Source of the DNA: Vibrio sp. Y2-5
GTDB taxonomy: Bacteria > Pseudomonadota > Gammaproteobacteria > Enterobacterales > Vibrionaceae
Direction: 5' to 3'
Assembly (NCBI RefSeq): GCF_014596725.1
Contig: NZ_JACVEG010000001.1
Span: 992,001-1,056,000, forward strand
Length of the DNA stretch: 64,000 nt
Both the position numbers and the translations under genes were made by a program. Shown here piece after piece: positions 8,167 to 16,479 of this stretch (position 1 is its first letter; each line of letters begins with the position of its first letter). Under the pieces are notes generated by a model. The model ran no database searches. It saw nothing but the letters and a program-made list of their open reading frames with translations, and was not told the DNA's origin.

Positions 8167-9009
8167 TTATTTTTCACTTTCAATTAATCCTTTAACGAAC
8201 CAACGTTGAAATATCACTACAACCAATACTGGCGGTAGCATCGCGAGAATGACCATGGCAAAGGCATAGTCGTATCTAGGGCTATTGGTTTCATTGATGT
8301 TATTGAGAATCTGCTTGATGCCCATGACGATGGTGTTGTAGTGCTCATTTGTGGTCATCATGATCGGCCACAAGTACTGGTTCCAGCCCACAACAAACAT
8401 GATGATAAAGATGGCAGTCATCATGGTTTTCGATAGCGGAAACAAGATATCAATGAAGAATCGAACAGGGCCTGCGTTATCTAATTGCGCTGCTTCCAAC
8501 AGTTCATCCGGGATGGTTTTAAAAAACTGACGAAAGAAAAAAGTTGCGGTGGCAGAAGCAATTAAAGGCAGGATTAATCCTGAATAACTGTTGAGCATAC
8601 CTAAGCTCGATACCACCTCATAAGAGGGAATGATTCGAACCTCAAGCGGCAGAAGTAGCGTGACAAATATCAGCCAGAACCACGCGCTGGCATAAGGCAG
8701 GCGGAAATATACCAGCGCATAAGCTGCCATCATTGAAATGATGATTTTGCCGATAGCAAAGCCAAGCCCCATGATCACCGAGTTGAAGATCATGGTTTTT
8801 GCTGTGACATCCCCAGTAAAACCAAGGCTTTTGTTCCATGCTTCGCTATACACCGCTGACAGGTTGTTGCCGATATCCCATTGCAGACCTTGGCTTACCA
8901 GAACGTTAGGTTCATGGGTTGAACTGGCAAAAATCAACCATAACGGCACCAGCATAAACAGGGCACCAAGAATCAATATCAAATGATCGGAGAGAGAATT
9001 ACTTTTCAT
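8167..9009 (-). CDS. ugpE: sn-glycerol-3-phosphate ABC transporter permease UgpE
   Basis: This 280-residue inner-membrane permease has six predicted membrane spans and the binding-protein-dependent EAA loop ([21 protein letters not shown], near residues 185-205) that contacts the ATPase. It has the length and ending ([12 protein letters not shown]) usual for UgpE/MalG-type permeases. AAGGGA precedes its ATG. It lies 9 bases downstream of ugpA in the ugp operon. With UgpA it forms the channel for glycerol-3-phosphate and its diesters. It ends about 50 bases before the chosen ugpC start. Confidence 0.9.
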   Translation of the reverse strand: MKSNSLSDHLILILGALFMLVPLWLIFASSTHEPNVLVSQGLQWDIGNNLSAVYSEAWNKSLGFTGDVTAKTMIFNSVIMGLGFAIGKIIISMMAAYALVYFRLPYASAWFWLIFVTLLLPLEVRIIPSYEVVSSLGMLNSYSGLILPLIASATATFFFRQFFKTIPDELLEAAQLDNAGPVRFFIDILFPLSKTMMTAIFIIMFVVGWNQYLWPIMMTTNEHYNTIVMGIKQILNNINETNSPRYDYAFAMVILAMLPPVLVVVIFQRWFVKGLIESEK

Positions 9010-9018
9010 CGGGTTCCC

Positions 9019-9900
9019 TTAGTAATGCACGCGTTTTTCAACAAAACGGAACTGTATAAAGGTCAATGCCAATACCAGTAGTAACAGCACCACTGATTGT
9101 GCTGAACTGCCGCCCAAATCTGCGCCAACAAAGCCGTCACGGTAGACTTTGTAAACCAGCGAAGTGGTTGAGCCCCCGGGACCGCCGTCTGTCAATGTGT
9201 CAATAACGCCGAAAGTGTCGAAAAATGCGTAGGTGAGGTTAATCACCAGCAGGAAAAATCCGGTTGGAGCGAGAAGCGGGAAGGTAATGGTCCAGAAGCG
9301 TTTGCTGTCACTGACACAATCCAGCGTCGCAGCCTCTTTTACGGCGTACGAAATCGACTGAAGACCTGCGAGGAAGTAAACAAAGTTCACCGCAACCTGC
9401 TTCCACACAGAAACCAAAATAAGTGCAATGGTGGCATCAAACGGGTCGGTTTGAACACTGAATTTCCAACCCAGATGTTCTAAGAAATCAGTAAGAACGC
9501 CAATATGCGGGTTAAATAAGAAACCACCTATGATGCCAGCGATCGCGGGGGCAACCGCATACACCCATGTGAGCGTAACTTTGTATGCGCTTTGTCCGTG
9601 AATAATGTTGTCAGCTTTTACCGCAAGTAAAAGCGCAATCGCTAGTGACAAAAACGATACTAGGATGGAGAAAATTAGCGTGAATCCGAGAGATTCTAAA
9701 TACTCTGAAGATTGAAAAAGAATTTGGTAATTTTCAAACCAGACAAACGTTGAAGACATGCCCCATGGATCTTCAAGCATGAAAGAGAGATAAACGGCTT
9801 TTGCTGCAGGATAAACGAAAAAAATGGCAATAATTGCGATCTGCGGAGCAAGCAAAAAGTAGGGCATTGGAGAGTGAAAAAATTGTTGTCGACGTTCCAC
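9019..9900 (-). CDS. ugpA: sn-glycerol-3-phosphate ABC transporter permease UgpA
   Basis: This 293-residue permease has six membrane spans and the EAA loop EAATLDCVSDSKRFWTITFPLL, followed by the FFDTFGVIDTLTDGGPGGST segment characteristic of UgpA/MalF-like subunits. It starts with GTG. It pairs with UgpE in the inner membrane. It follows ugpB after 65 bases that contain a strong hairpin with a U-run (9917-9955), which probably lowers its expression relative to the binding protein. Confidence 0.9.
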   Translation of the reverse strand: MERRQQFFHSPMPYFLLAPQIAIIAIFFVYPAAKAVYLSFMLEDPWGMSSTFVWFENYQILFQSSEYLESLGFTLIFSILVSFLSLAIALLLAVKADNIIHGQSAYKVTLTWVYAVAPAIAGIIGGFLFNPHIGVLTDFLEHLGWKFSVQTDPFDATIALILVSVWKQVAVNFVYFLAGLQSISYAVKEAATLDCVSDSKRFWTITFPLLAPTGFFLLVINLTYAFFDTFGVIDTLTDGGPGGSTTSLVYKVYRDGFVGADLGGSSAQSVVLLLLVLALTFIQFRFVEKRVHY

Positions 9901-9916
9901 AAGCTTTGTCCAATTG

Positions 9917-9955
9917 ATAAAAAGAAATGCCCACTGAACCTAATGTCCAGTGGGC
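9917..9955 (-). terminator. Intra-operon hairpin/attenuator between ugpB and ugpA
   Basis: On the minus strand an 8-bp stem, GCCCACTG / CAGTGGGC, with an 11-base loop is followed by ATTTCTTTTT. It sits between ugpB and ugpA. Such partial terminators after binding-protein genes are a known way to give excess binding protein over permeases. Confidence 0.7.
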
Positions 9956-9965
9956 TGGTACAGAG

Positions 9966-11258
9966 TTATTTCACTGTGCGTGCAAAACGATTCAGTAGTT
10001 TGTCGCTTTCGTCTTCCACTTTGTCCAGACTTGCCTGAACAGTTGAACGACCTGCGAAAATGTTGTCGAATTCACGGTGCATTACTTCACGAATTTGTGG
10101 GTAGAAACCTAGACGATAGCCTTTGTTCCATTCGCCTGAAGCTAAGCTTAGCTGTTTAACGCCCACTTCCGCATCTGGCTGTTCATTGTAGTAACCAGAT
10201 TTCTTAGTCAATTCGTAAGCAGCATTGGTAACAGGTACATATCCTGTTGTTTTGTGCCAATACATTTGTACTTCTGGCTTAGTCAGGTAAGCAAAGAAGT
10301 TCGCAACACCTTTGTCTTGTTCTTTACTGTGACCACTCATGGCAAATAGCGCAGCACCACCAATAAAGGTATGCACACCTTTGTCATTGAGTTTTTCCCA
10401 ATAAGGAAGGTAAGTGGTGCCCAGATCGAACTTCACTCGACTGCGTAGGCCGCCGAATGAACCTGAAGAACCCATCCACATTGCCACTTCTTGACGCTCG
10501 AATGGTGTTTGGTTTGCGTCCCAGTCACTACCGTAATACTTGAAGTAACCTTTGTCCGACCACTCTTTAAGTTTGTTGAAATGCATCACCATGTCTTTGG
10601 TGTTGAACATAATTTTTGAGGATAGATCTTTGTAACCATTTTCTTTATCAGCGAGAGGTAGGTTATGACGAGACTTAAAGTTCTCGAACATGATCCAAGG
10701 CGTGTGTGATTCTGAAAATGCGACATAACCTTTTGCTTTTAGCTTTTTGGCCAAAGCTTCTAGCTGCTCATAGGTCTTAGGTGCTTCGCCACCGACTTTC
10801 GCTAAGATATCTTTGTTGTAATAAAGAACAGGTGTAGAACTGTTAAATGGCATACCGATCATTTTGCCGTTGCTGTCCGCATAGAAATTACGAACACCCG
10901 CTAAGTAGTCTTGTGCAGAGAATGGGAAACCTGCATCAATCATAATGTCCTGAACAGGTTTCGCTACGCCCGGAGCATTCATAATCGTCGCGGCACCAGC
11001 ATCAAACACTTGAAGAATGTTTGGTGATTGACCAGCACGAAACGAAGCAATACCCGCGGTTAGTGTTTCTGTGTAAGAGCCTTTAAATACAGGCGTGATT
11101 TTGTATTCGTTTTGCGAAGCGTTAAAGTCCGAAGCGATTTTGTTTACTGTTTCGCCCAGTTGTCCGCCCATTGCGTGCCACCACGTAATTTCAGTCGCTG
11201 CAAATGAAGTTCCTGAAACTGTTGCTGAAAGCAACCCTGCTACCCATAGCTTATTCAT
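9966..11258 (-). CDS. ugpB: sn-glycerol-3-phosphate periplasmic binding protein UgpB
   Basis: This 430-residue extracellular solute-binding protein has a 20-residue signal peptide ending in SFAA. The mature start, TEITWWHAMGG, and internal segments FRAGQSPNILQVFDAGAA, GMPFNSSTPVLYYNKD and TTGYVPVTNAAYEL are hallmarks of UgpB. It captures glycerol-3-phosphate and glycerophosphodiesters in the periplasm. It is the first gene of the minus-strand operon, with AAGGA before the ATG. Upstream is a 330-base divergent region containing a CRP-like site. Confidence 0.93.
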   Translation of the reverse strand: MNKLWVAGLLSATVSGTSFAATEITWWHAMGGQLGETVNKIASDFNASQNEYKITPVFKGSYTETLTAGIASFRAGQSPNILQVFDAGAATIMNAPGVAKPVQDIMIDAGFPFSAQDYLAGVRNFYADSNGKMIGMPFNSSTPVLYYNKDILAKVGGEAPKTYEQLEALAKKLKAKGYVAFSESHTPWIMFENFKSRHNLPLADKENGYKDLSSKIMFNTKDMVMHFNKLKEWSDKGYFKYYGSDWDANQTPFERQEVAMWMGSSGSFGGLRSRVKFDLGTTYLPYWEKLNDKGVHTFIGGAALFAMSGHSKEQDKGVANFFAYLTKPEVQMYWHKTTGYVPVTNAAYELTKKSGYYNEQPDAEVGVKQLSLASGEWNKGYRLGFYPQIREVMHREFDNIFAGRSTVQASLDKVEDESDKLLNRFARTVK

Positions 11259-11589
11259 TGACTTTATTCCTTGTTAGGTTTCGAACGATACTGTTTGTGT
11301 TTCGTTTGATGCTATGGTGGCGAAGAAATGTTTCACATAGGTGGACGAAAAATGTCACTAAGGTTAAAGATTTATGGATCAGGTGACTTCAATCACATTA
11401 ATAAAGGACAAATGACTTGCACCAATTTGGAACATGGCGATTGACTAATGAACTATAAAAGAGCGATATTGCAGCCAATAACGCCATAATCTAGCTATAT
11501 TGCAAAATATAATTGGAATGAATGTTGCTAATACTAGTAAAATCTACAATCCTAAGTTTGATCTTGTTTAAGTTGTTCAAGGAACGAAT
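11259..11589. promoter_or_regulatory. Divergent control region between ugpB and L-lactate dehydrogenase gene
   Basis: There is no gene in these 331 bases. The ugpB-proximal part holds two direct repeats, TTTCGaacGATac (11279) and TTTCGtttGATgc (11300), 21 bases apart. There are also inverted CGAA-type half-sites near 11321 and 11345. These are candidate binding sites for the operon's DeoR regulator. A CRP-like site lies at 11379-11400. Nearer the dehydrogenase gene, TATAAT at about 11507 is a possible -10 on the plus strand, without a good -35. Confidence 0.4.
11379..11400. promoter_or_regulatory. CRP-like binding site upstream of ugpB
   Basis: Read on the minus strand, TGTGATTGAAGTCACC fits TGTGA-N6-TCACA with a single mismatch, and it is flanked by TAA and TGA as in good sites. 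It lies about 130 bases before the ugpB start codon and about 200 before the dehydrogenase gene. It more likely activates ugpB. Confidence 0.5.
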
Positions 11590-12543
11590 ATGAAAATTGG
11601 TGTTATTGGTGCTGGTGCTGTTGGAGTAGGTATCTGTAACTACTTATTAACTTTAGGTAGTGTGAGTGAGTTGACGATTCTTGACCGCGATGTAAAACGT
11701 GCAGAAGGCGAAGCTTTCGATTTCAGACACACAGCGGCACTGACTTTCTCTAAAAATACCCGTATTACGCCGACCGATGATTACATGGAGTTGATTGGTG
11801 CTGATATCGTGGTCATTACCGCTGGGGCTCAAATTCAACAAGGCCAGACACGTATGGACTTGGCAGAAATCAACGCAAAGATTGGTGTTGATATTGCGAA
11901 GAAAATCGAACGCGTTGCACCTAAAGCGATACTTATCGTTGTAACCAACCCTTGTGACATTGTCACACATAGTATTGTGGCGAACACAGGTTATAGCCCT
12001 TCACGCGTTATTTCCGCAGGTTGTGTGATTGATACGGCTCGTTTGATGGCGATTGTGGCTCAGCGTGTCAACCTAGACCCTAAAAATGTGTTTGGTTATG
12101 TGTTAGGTGAACATGGTAGTGAGTGTTTTACACCTAAGAGCTTGATCAGCATTGCAGGGCAGCCTGCTGACTATTACTGTGATTCGAACAATATTCCACG
12201 AATTGATGCAGATGAACTGCTGGAATCGGTAAAGCAGGCAGGTTTTGAAATCTTCAAACGCAAAAACAATACCGTACATGGTATAGCGGCAAGCGTGTTC
12301 CGTATTATTCAGGCAATTATGATCAACGAACACTCGGTGCTGCCAGTCGGTACACTGTTACGTGGTGAATATGGCTACAAAGATGTTGTTCTGAGCTTAC
12401 CTGCGGTAATTGGTAAGAATGGGGTAGAGAAGATACTCATTCATCCTTTTACAGAAGAAGAAAAGCAACGTTTGGACGAGATTACAGCAAACTTACGTAA
12501 TCAAATGATCCATGTGGCTAAGCTTACTGGACTAAGTTACTAA
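11590..12543 (+). CDS. ldh: L-lactate dehydrogenase
   Basis: This 317-residue NAD-dependent enzyme of the lactate/malate dehydrogenase family has the Rossmann motif GVIGAGAVG at residues 4-12, the catalytic-loop arginine in QTRMDL, NPCDIVTHS, and the catalytic histidine in GEHGS. In the specificity loop (AQIQQGQTR) a glutamine occupies the discriminating position, where malate dehydrogenases have arginine. The Thr of NTVHG aligns with the lactate-type threonine. It should interconvert pyruvate and L-lactate in the cytoplasm. AAGGAACG precedes the ATG. It is a monocistronic gene with its own terminator, inserted between the ugp and TonB2 clusters. Confidence 0.83.
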   Translation: MKIGVIGAGAVGVGICNYLLTLGSVSELTILDRDVKRAEGEAFDFRHTAALTFSKNTRITPTDDYMELIGADIVVITAGAQIQQGQTRMDLAEINAKIGVDIAKKIERVAPKAILIVVTNPCDIVTHSIVANTGYSPSRVISAGCVIDTARLMAIVAQRVNLDPKNVFGYVLGEHGSECFTPKSLISIAGQPADYYCDSNNIPRIDADELLESVKQAGFEIFKRKNNTVHGIAASVFRIIQAIMINEHSVLPVGTLLRGEYGYKDVVLSLPAVIGKNGVEKILIHPFTEEEKQRLDEITANLRNQMIHVAKLTGLSY

Positions 12544-12557
12544 AATTAGCGGTTATG

Positions 12558-12583
12558 AAAAGGTGGTTTATGCCACCTTTTTT
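12558..12583 (+). terminator. Terminator of the lactate dehydrogenase gene
   Basis: A 9-bp stem, AAAAGGTGG / CCACCTTTT, with loop TTTATG ends in a six-T run, 15 bases after the stop. Confidence 0.88.
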
Positions 12584-12708
12584 CATTCTTAACTCCATTA
12601 CTTATCTCAATTCTCTTTAAACGCTTTTCATCACTTCGAATTCAGCACATTATTGGTTGCAACTAAAAAAGGTTCTAACTAGATAATCACGATAGTTCAA
12701 ATTACAGT

Positions 12709-12729
12709 TGATAATGAGAGCCTTTATCA
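12709..12729. promoter_or_regulatory. Fur box in front of the TonB2 operon
   Basis: TGATAAT-GAGAGCC-TTTATCA matches 17 of 21 positions of the classical Fur box, with perfect outer TGATAA/TTATCA arms. It lies 20 bases before the first codon of the DUF3450 gene, where Fur-Fe(II) would block transcription of an iron-uptake operon. Confidence 0.7.
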
Positions 12730-12748
12730 TTAACATCCAAACACAATA

Positions 12749-13537
12749 ATGCGCTATTTGATTAAGATGATGAATTTTTTAAAATCCAGTTTTATCCTTA
12801 TTTCTGCATCAATGGCTTTGCCCATTCACGCCAATACGCTTGATGACGCAAAATCGATTCAAGACAAAACCAATGCGGCTTCAGCTGCGAGTCAGAAGAA
12901 AATCGATAAGAGTTCTGATTCTGCAATCGAGCTGCAGGCTGAAATTGAACAGCTCAGTGAGCAAGTAAAAAATTTAGAAGTGTATCGAAATCACTTACGG
13001 GCTCTAGTGGATAATCAGAAACAAGAAATGGTGAGTCTGGATAAGCAAATCGAAGAGATCAAAGATACACGTCAGGGCATTGTTCCCCTTATGTATAAGA
13101 TGATTGATGGTTTGCAGAGTGTTCTTGAGCAAGACAAACCTATCCGTTTACAAGCGCGTACCAATCGTCTTGAGCAGCTAAAATCTCTTATGCCGAGAGC
13201 GGATGTCAGTGATGCTGAAAAATTCAGAAGAATTCTCGAAGCCTACCAAATCGAAATGGATTACGGCCGTAAACTTGGTTCTTACAAAGGTCAAATTAGT
13301 TTAAATAACAACGAGTCAGTCGATGCCGATATTCTCTATCTGGGTAGAGTGGCTTTAATTGCCCGTAATCCAAATGCAAGCCAATATTGGACTTGGGATC
13401 AAGCGAAGAAGCAATGGCAACCGCTTGAAAGTAGTTATAAATCAGACCTTGATACAGCTTATAGTTTAGCGGCGAAACAAATAGCGCCAACGCTGGTTAC
13501 TCTGCCTGTGTCACTTGTTAATGCGGAGGCAAACTAA
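12749..13537 (+). CDS. DUF3450 family periplasmic coiled-coil protein of the TonB2 operon
   Basis: This 262-residue protein has an N-terminal signal peptide (cleavage likely after PIHA, near residue 28) followed by a long coiled coil (about residues 35-110) and a compact C-terminal region containing YLGRVALIARNP. It matches the DUF3450 proteins that precede ttpC in Vibrio TonB2 clusters. No ribosome site stands out; the ATGs at 12767 or 12770 are alternative starts that still leave a signal peptide. It probably helps TtpC couple the ExbB/ExbD motor to TonB2 in the periplasm, but its exact task is unknown. Confidence 0.75.
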   Translation: MRYLIKMMNFLKSSFILISASMALPIHANTLDDAKSIQDKTNAASAASQKKIDKSSDSAIELQAEIEQLSEQVKNLEVYRNHLRALVDNQKQEMVSLDKQIEEIKDTRQGIVPLMYKMIDGLQSVLEQDKPIRLQARTNRLEQLKSLMPRADVSDAEKFRRILEAYQIEMDYGRKLGSYKGQISLNNNESVDADILYLGRVALIARNPNASQYWTWDQAKKQWQPLESSYKSDLDTAYSLAAKQIAPTLVTLPVSLVNAEAN

Positions 13538-13538
13538 T

Positions 13539-14906
13539 ATGAACAACAAATTTGCTCCGTTACTCTGTGCTGTGTTGTTCATCGGTGCAAACGCATCCAC
13601 TGTTGCGGCGACGGATATTGTTAGCAAAGCGAAAACAGAAAATACAGTACAACGTAATCACGATGTAAAACGTGAAGCGGAATTTAAGCTGACTGAGCAA
13701 CAACTGAAGGATAAAAAGGCTCAGTTGCTGGCGATGCGTAACAATTTGCAAAAACAAGCCGATAAGCTTTCTGCCGAGTTTTCTAAAAATGAAGATTCAC
13801 TGGCACGTTTAGAAGAAAAACTGCGTCTGGAAACGGGTAGCCTTGGCGAAATTTTTGGCGTTGTTCGTCAAAACGCGAAAGAAATTCAAGGGGATCTTTC
13901 TCAATCTGTCACCGGTGTTGACCGCCAAGTCAAAGCTGGCGTGATTGAAGATATCGTTGCTGCTAAATCTTTGCCTTCGATGAAACAGCTCACGGGTTTA
14001 TGGCAATCGATGCAAGAGCAGATCACCGCGAGTGGAGAAATGTCTACCACAAATGTAACTTTGATTGATGGAGAAGGGCGCAAGCAGACAGTTGAGGCTA
14101 CTCGTCTCGGTGCTTTTGGATTGGTTTCAGACCAGGGATACCTGCAATGGAATAATGGCCGAAAAGACGCTGTCGCGTATTCAGTTCAGCCCGAAAATGC
14201 ACCGACGCTTAATTCGTTAACGGCTTTAAAAAATGGCGTTGTTTCATCCGTTGTTATGGACCCATCACACGGTATTTTGCTACAGCAGTTAGCTTTAACG
14301 CCTACGCTGGAACAGCGACTAGAAGCGGGTGGTGTAGTCGGAAAGATCATACTTGTGCTATTGGCTATCGGTTTAGTGATTGCTTTATATCGTGGTGCTT
14401 CGCTGGCGATTGCTCGTCAAAAGATCACTGCGCAGCTTAAAAGTCCACAGCAGCCCGGAAACAATCCGCTGGGTCGAGTTCTTTCTGTTCACGACAAAGA
14501 AAAACATCGTAGTGTTGAAGCGCTAGAATTGCGTCTTTTAGAAGCCGTTGTTGATGAACAAACAGGTTTAGAAAAAGGTTTGTCAATGCTTAAGCTGCTA
14601 GCAGCACTTGCGCCTATGCTTGGTCTGCTTGGTACCGTAACAGGCATGATCGAAACTTTCCAAGTTATCACTCAGTTCGGTAACGGCGACCCTAAAGTTA
14701 TGGCGGGCGGTATTTCGATGGCGCTAGTGACTACTGTATTAGGTCTTGTTGCTGCAATGCCGCTGTTACTTGCACACAATATTTTAAGTACTCAGGCAGA
14801 GAACATCCGCAATATTTTGGAAAAACAGGGTATTGGTTTAGTCGCAGAGCAAGCTGAACGCGAAAGCTGCGAAACTGGTTCTGCGAACATGGTCAATGCG
14901 GCATAA
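13539..14906 (+). CDS. ttpC: TtpC, TonB2-system MotA/TolQ/ExbB-type protein
   Basis: This 455-residue protein has a signal peptide (to about residue 24, ending in STVAA) and a periplasmic coiled-coil region (40-120) that parallels DUF3450. The C-terminal half is ExbB/TolQ-like, with membrane spans near 268-288 and around LGLLGTVTGMIETF. The latter matches the proton-channel helix signature of the family. TtpC is the additional component needed by Vibrio TonB2 systems. Start chosen at 13539, 9 bases after GGAGG, rather than a TTG at 13515 that would overlap the DUF3450 gene. It is second in a tight six-gene operon. Confidence 0.85.
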   Translation: MNNKFAPLLCAVLFIGANASTVAATDIVSKAKTENTVQRNHDVKREAEFKLTEQQLKDKKAQLLAMRNNLQKQADKLSAEFSKNEDSLARLEEKLRLETGSLGEIFGVVRQNAKEIQGDLSQSVTGVDRQVKAGVIEDIVAAKSLPSMKQLTGLWQSMQEQITASGEMSTTNVTLIDGEGRKQTVEATRLGAFGLVSDQGYLQWNNGRKDAVAYSVQPENAPTLNSLTALKNGVVSSVVMDPSHGILLQQLALTPTLEQRLEAGGVVGKIILVLLAIGLVIALYRGASLAIARQKITAQLKSPQQPGNNPLGRVLSVHDKEKHRSVEALELRLLEAVVDEQTGLEKGLSMLKLLAALAPMLGLLGTVTGMIETFQVITQFGNGDPKVMAGGISMALVTTVLGLVAAMPLLLAHNILSTQAENIRNILEKQGIGLVAEQAERESCETGSANMVNAA

Positions 14907-14915
14907 GGGTTGAAG

Positions 14916-15458
14916 ATGCAAGCTGACTGGTTAATGTCACTCAATGATCTGTTTTTACCACTGACTGAGTTTATGGATCAGGGTGGTGCAGTATTGTGGT
15001 GGTTAGCAGCGGTTGTTGCGGTGTATTGGTTGTTGGTTATCGAACGTATTCTTTATCTGGTGTTTACTTTTCCTAAGCAGCGTAAACAGTGGATTGAGCA
15101 ATGGCATCAGCGTAGTGAGCATCACTCATGGCACGCTCACGCCATTAAGCAAGGTTGGATTGGGCAAGCACACATCGCCTTAACTCAGAATCTCAACGTC
15201 ATTAAAGTGATGGTTTCTATCTGTCCAATGCTGGGTTTACTAGGCACAGTGACGGGGATGATCTCCGTCTTTGATGTGATGGCAACACAGGGCAGCAGCG
15301 ATCCAAAATTAATGGCGTCAGGTATTTCACTGGCCACGTTGCCGACCCTGGCTGGTATGGTTGCTGCGTTAGCCGGTATGTTTGTTCATGCTCGCCTAGT
15401 GAAAACCTGTCGTCTGTTAGAAATGAAATTAGAAAAATCTTTAAGGAGTCAACGATGA
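14916..15458 (+). CDS. exbB2: ExbB2 proton-channel subunit of the TonB2 system
   Basis: This 180-residue MotA/TolQ/ExbB-family protein has three membrane spans: about residues 24-46, and the conserved pair CPMLGLLGTVTGMISVF and TLPTLAGMVAALAGMF. With ExbD2 it forms the proton-driven motor that energises TonB2 in the inner membrane. Start chosen at the ATG 7 bases after AAGGG. It begins 9 bases after ttpC. The stop overlaps exbD2 (ATGA). Confidence 0.88.
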   Translation: MQADWLMSLNDLFLPLTEFMDQGGAVLWWLAAVVAVYWLLVIERILYLVFTFPKQRKQWIEQWHQRSEHHSWHAHAIKQGWIGQAHIALTQNLNVIKVMVSICPMLGLLGTVTGMISVFDVMATQGSSDPKLMASGISLATLPTLAGMVAALAGMFVHARLVKTCRLLEMKLEKSLRSQR

Positions 15459-15859
15459 GACTCGGTCGACGTCAATCACAGCAAGAAGAGGCTCAAATAG
15501 ACCTCACATCTATGTTGGATATCGTATTTATCATGTTGATTTTCTTCATCGTGACCAGTTCCTTTGTGCGTGAATCAGGTGTGGAAGTCAATCGTCCTAC
15601 GGCTTCAAATGTGGTCAGCCAAAAAGACGCAGGTATTTTCGTAGCCATTACTTCTGCGAACGACATTTTTATTGATAAACGACAAGTAGATGTTGAACGA
15701 GTGCAGGCGACACTAGAGCATCTGTTATTGGAACAACCTGAAGCGTCGTTGGTGATACAGGCTGACGAACATGCTTATAACGGTACTGTCGTAAAAGTCA
15801 TGGATGCCGCCAAAGGTGCTGGGGTTAAGAGTATAGCACTTGCTGCGGAGAAGCGTTGA
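15455..15859 (+). CDS. exbD2: ExbD2 subunit of the TonB2 system
   Basis: This 134-residue ExbD/TolR-family protein has a short cytoplasmic N-terminus and a single membrane span, LDIVFIMLIFFIVTSSFV. It begins with the essential proton-carrying Asp (in MLDIVF), followed by a periplasmic domain ending in AAKGAGVKSIALAAEK. It overlaps exbB2 by four bases and tonB2 by one, so translation is probably coupled. AAGGAG precedes its ATG. Confidence 0.9.
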   Translation: MRLGRRQSQQEEAQIDLTSMLDIVFIMLIFFIVTSSFVRESGVEVNRPTASNVVSQKDAGIFVAITSANDIFIDKRQVDVERVQATLEHLLLEQPEASLVIQADEHAYNGTVVKVMDAAKGAGVKSIALAAEKR

Positions 15860-16479
15860 TGCTGCGTTTATTGTTCGCAACGCCGATAGCTGCACTTATC
15901 TCTCTCAGCCTGTTTTCATTTATGGCTTGGATGATTGACAACGGCAATCAAGGTGCGCCAAAAGCGAGCCAACCTCTTAGCTTTAACATGGTGATGTTAG
16001 AGCAAAAAAATCAAGTGCAACGCAGACAACGAAGTGTTCCAGAACAACCCGAATTACCAGAACCGCCGCCTGAATCGCCTGTTTCGAAAAAACAGACTGC
16101 TGTAGCAAACAGTTCTCAACTTTCGAGCGTTCCATCACTTGGTTTAGATACAGCAATCAATGGTATTGCTATCAACGCTCCAACCTTTGGCGATATTAGT
16201 GCGAATCAACAAGCGATGCCACTCCATCGTGTCGAACCAACATATCCAGCTCGTGCTTTGCAAAGGGGCATTGAAGGCCATGTGGTGATGAGTTTTACCA
16301 TTGACGAAACAGGTCAACCAACAGATATCGAAGTTCTGGAAGCTGAACCTAAACGAGTGTTTGAGCGTGAAGCGACACGAGCGCTGAGAAACTGGAAGTA
16401 CCAACCCAAACTAGTAGATGGCAAAGCGGTTACTCAACCCGGACAATCTGTGAAATTGGAGTTTAAGTTAGCCAAATGA
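15859..16479 (+). CDS. tonB2: TonB2 energy transducer
   Basis: This 206-residue protein has an N-terminal membrane anchor (residues 8-27) and a short Pro/Glu-rich spacer (EQPELPEPPPESP, near 54-68). The C-terminal TonB domain (about 122-205) has YPARALQRGIEGHVVMSFTI and a conserved aromatic Trp-Lys-Tyr near the end. The short spacer, compared with TonB1, is typical of TonB2. It passes motor energy to outer-membrane siderophore receptors. Start at the ATG overlapping the exbD2 stop (TGATG), with GGAG upstream. Confidence 0.9.
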   Translation: MLRLLFATPIAALISLSLFSFMAWMIDNGNQGAPKASQPLSFNMVMLEQKNQVQRRQRSVPEQPELPEPPPESPVSKKQTAVANSSQLSSVPSLGLDTAINGIAINAPTFGDISANQQAMPLHRVEPTYPARALQRGIEGHVVMSFTIDETGQPTDIEVLEAEPKRVFEREATRALRNWKYQPKLVDGKAVTQPGQSVKLEFKLAK

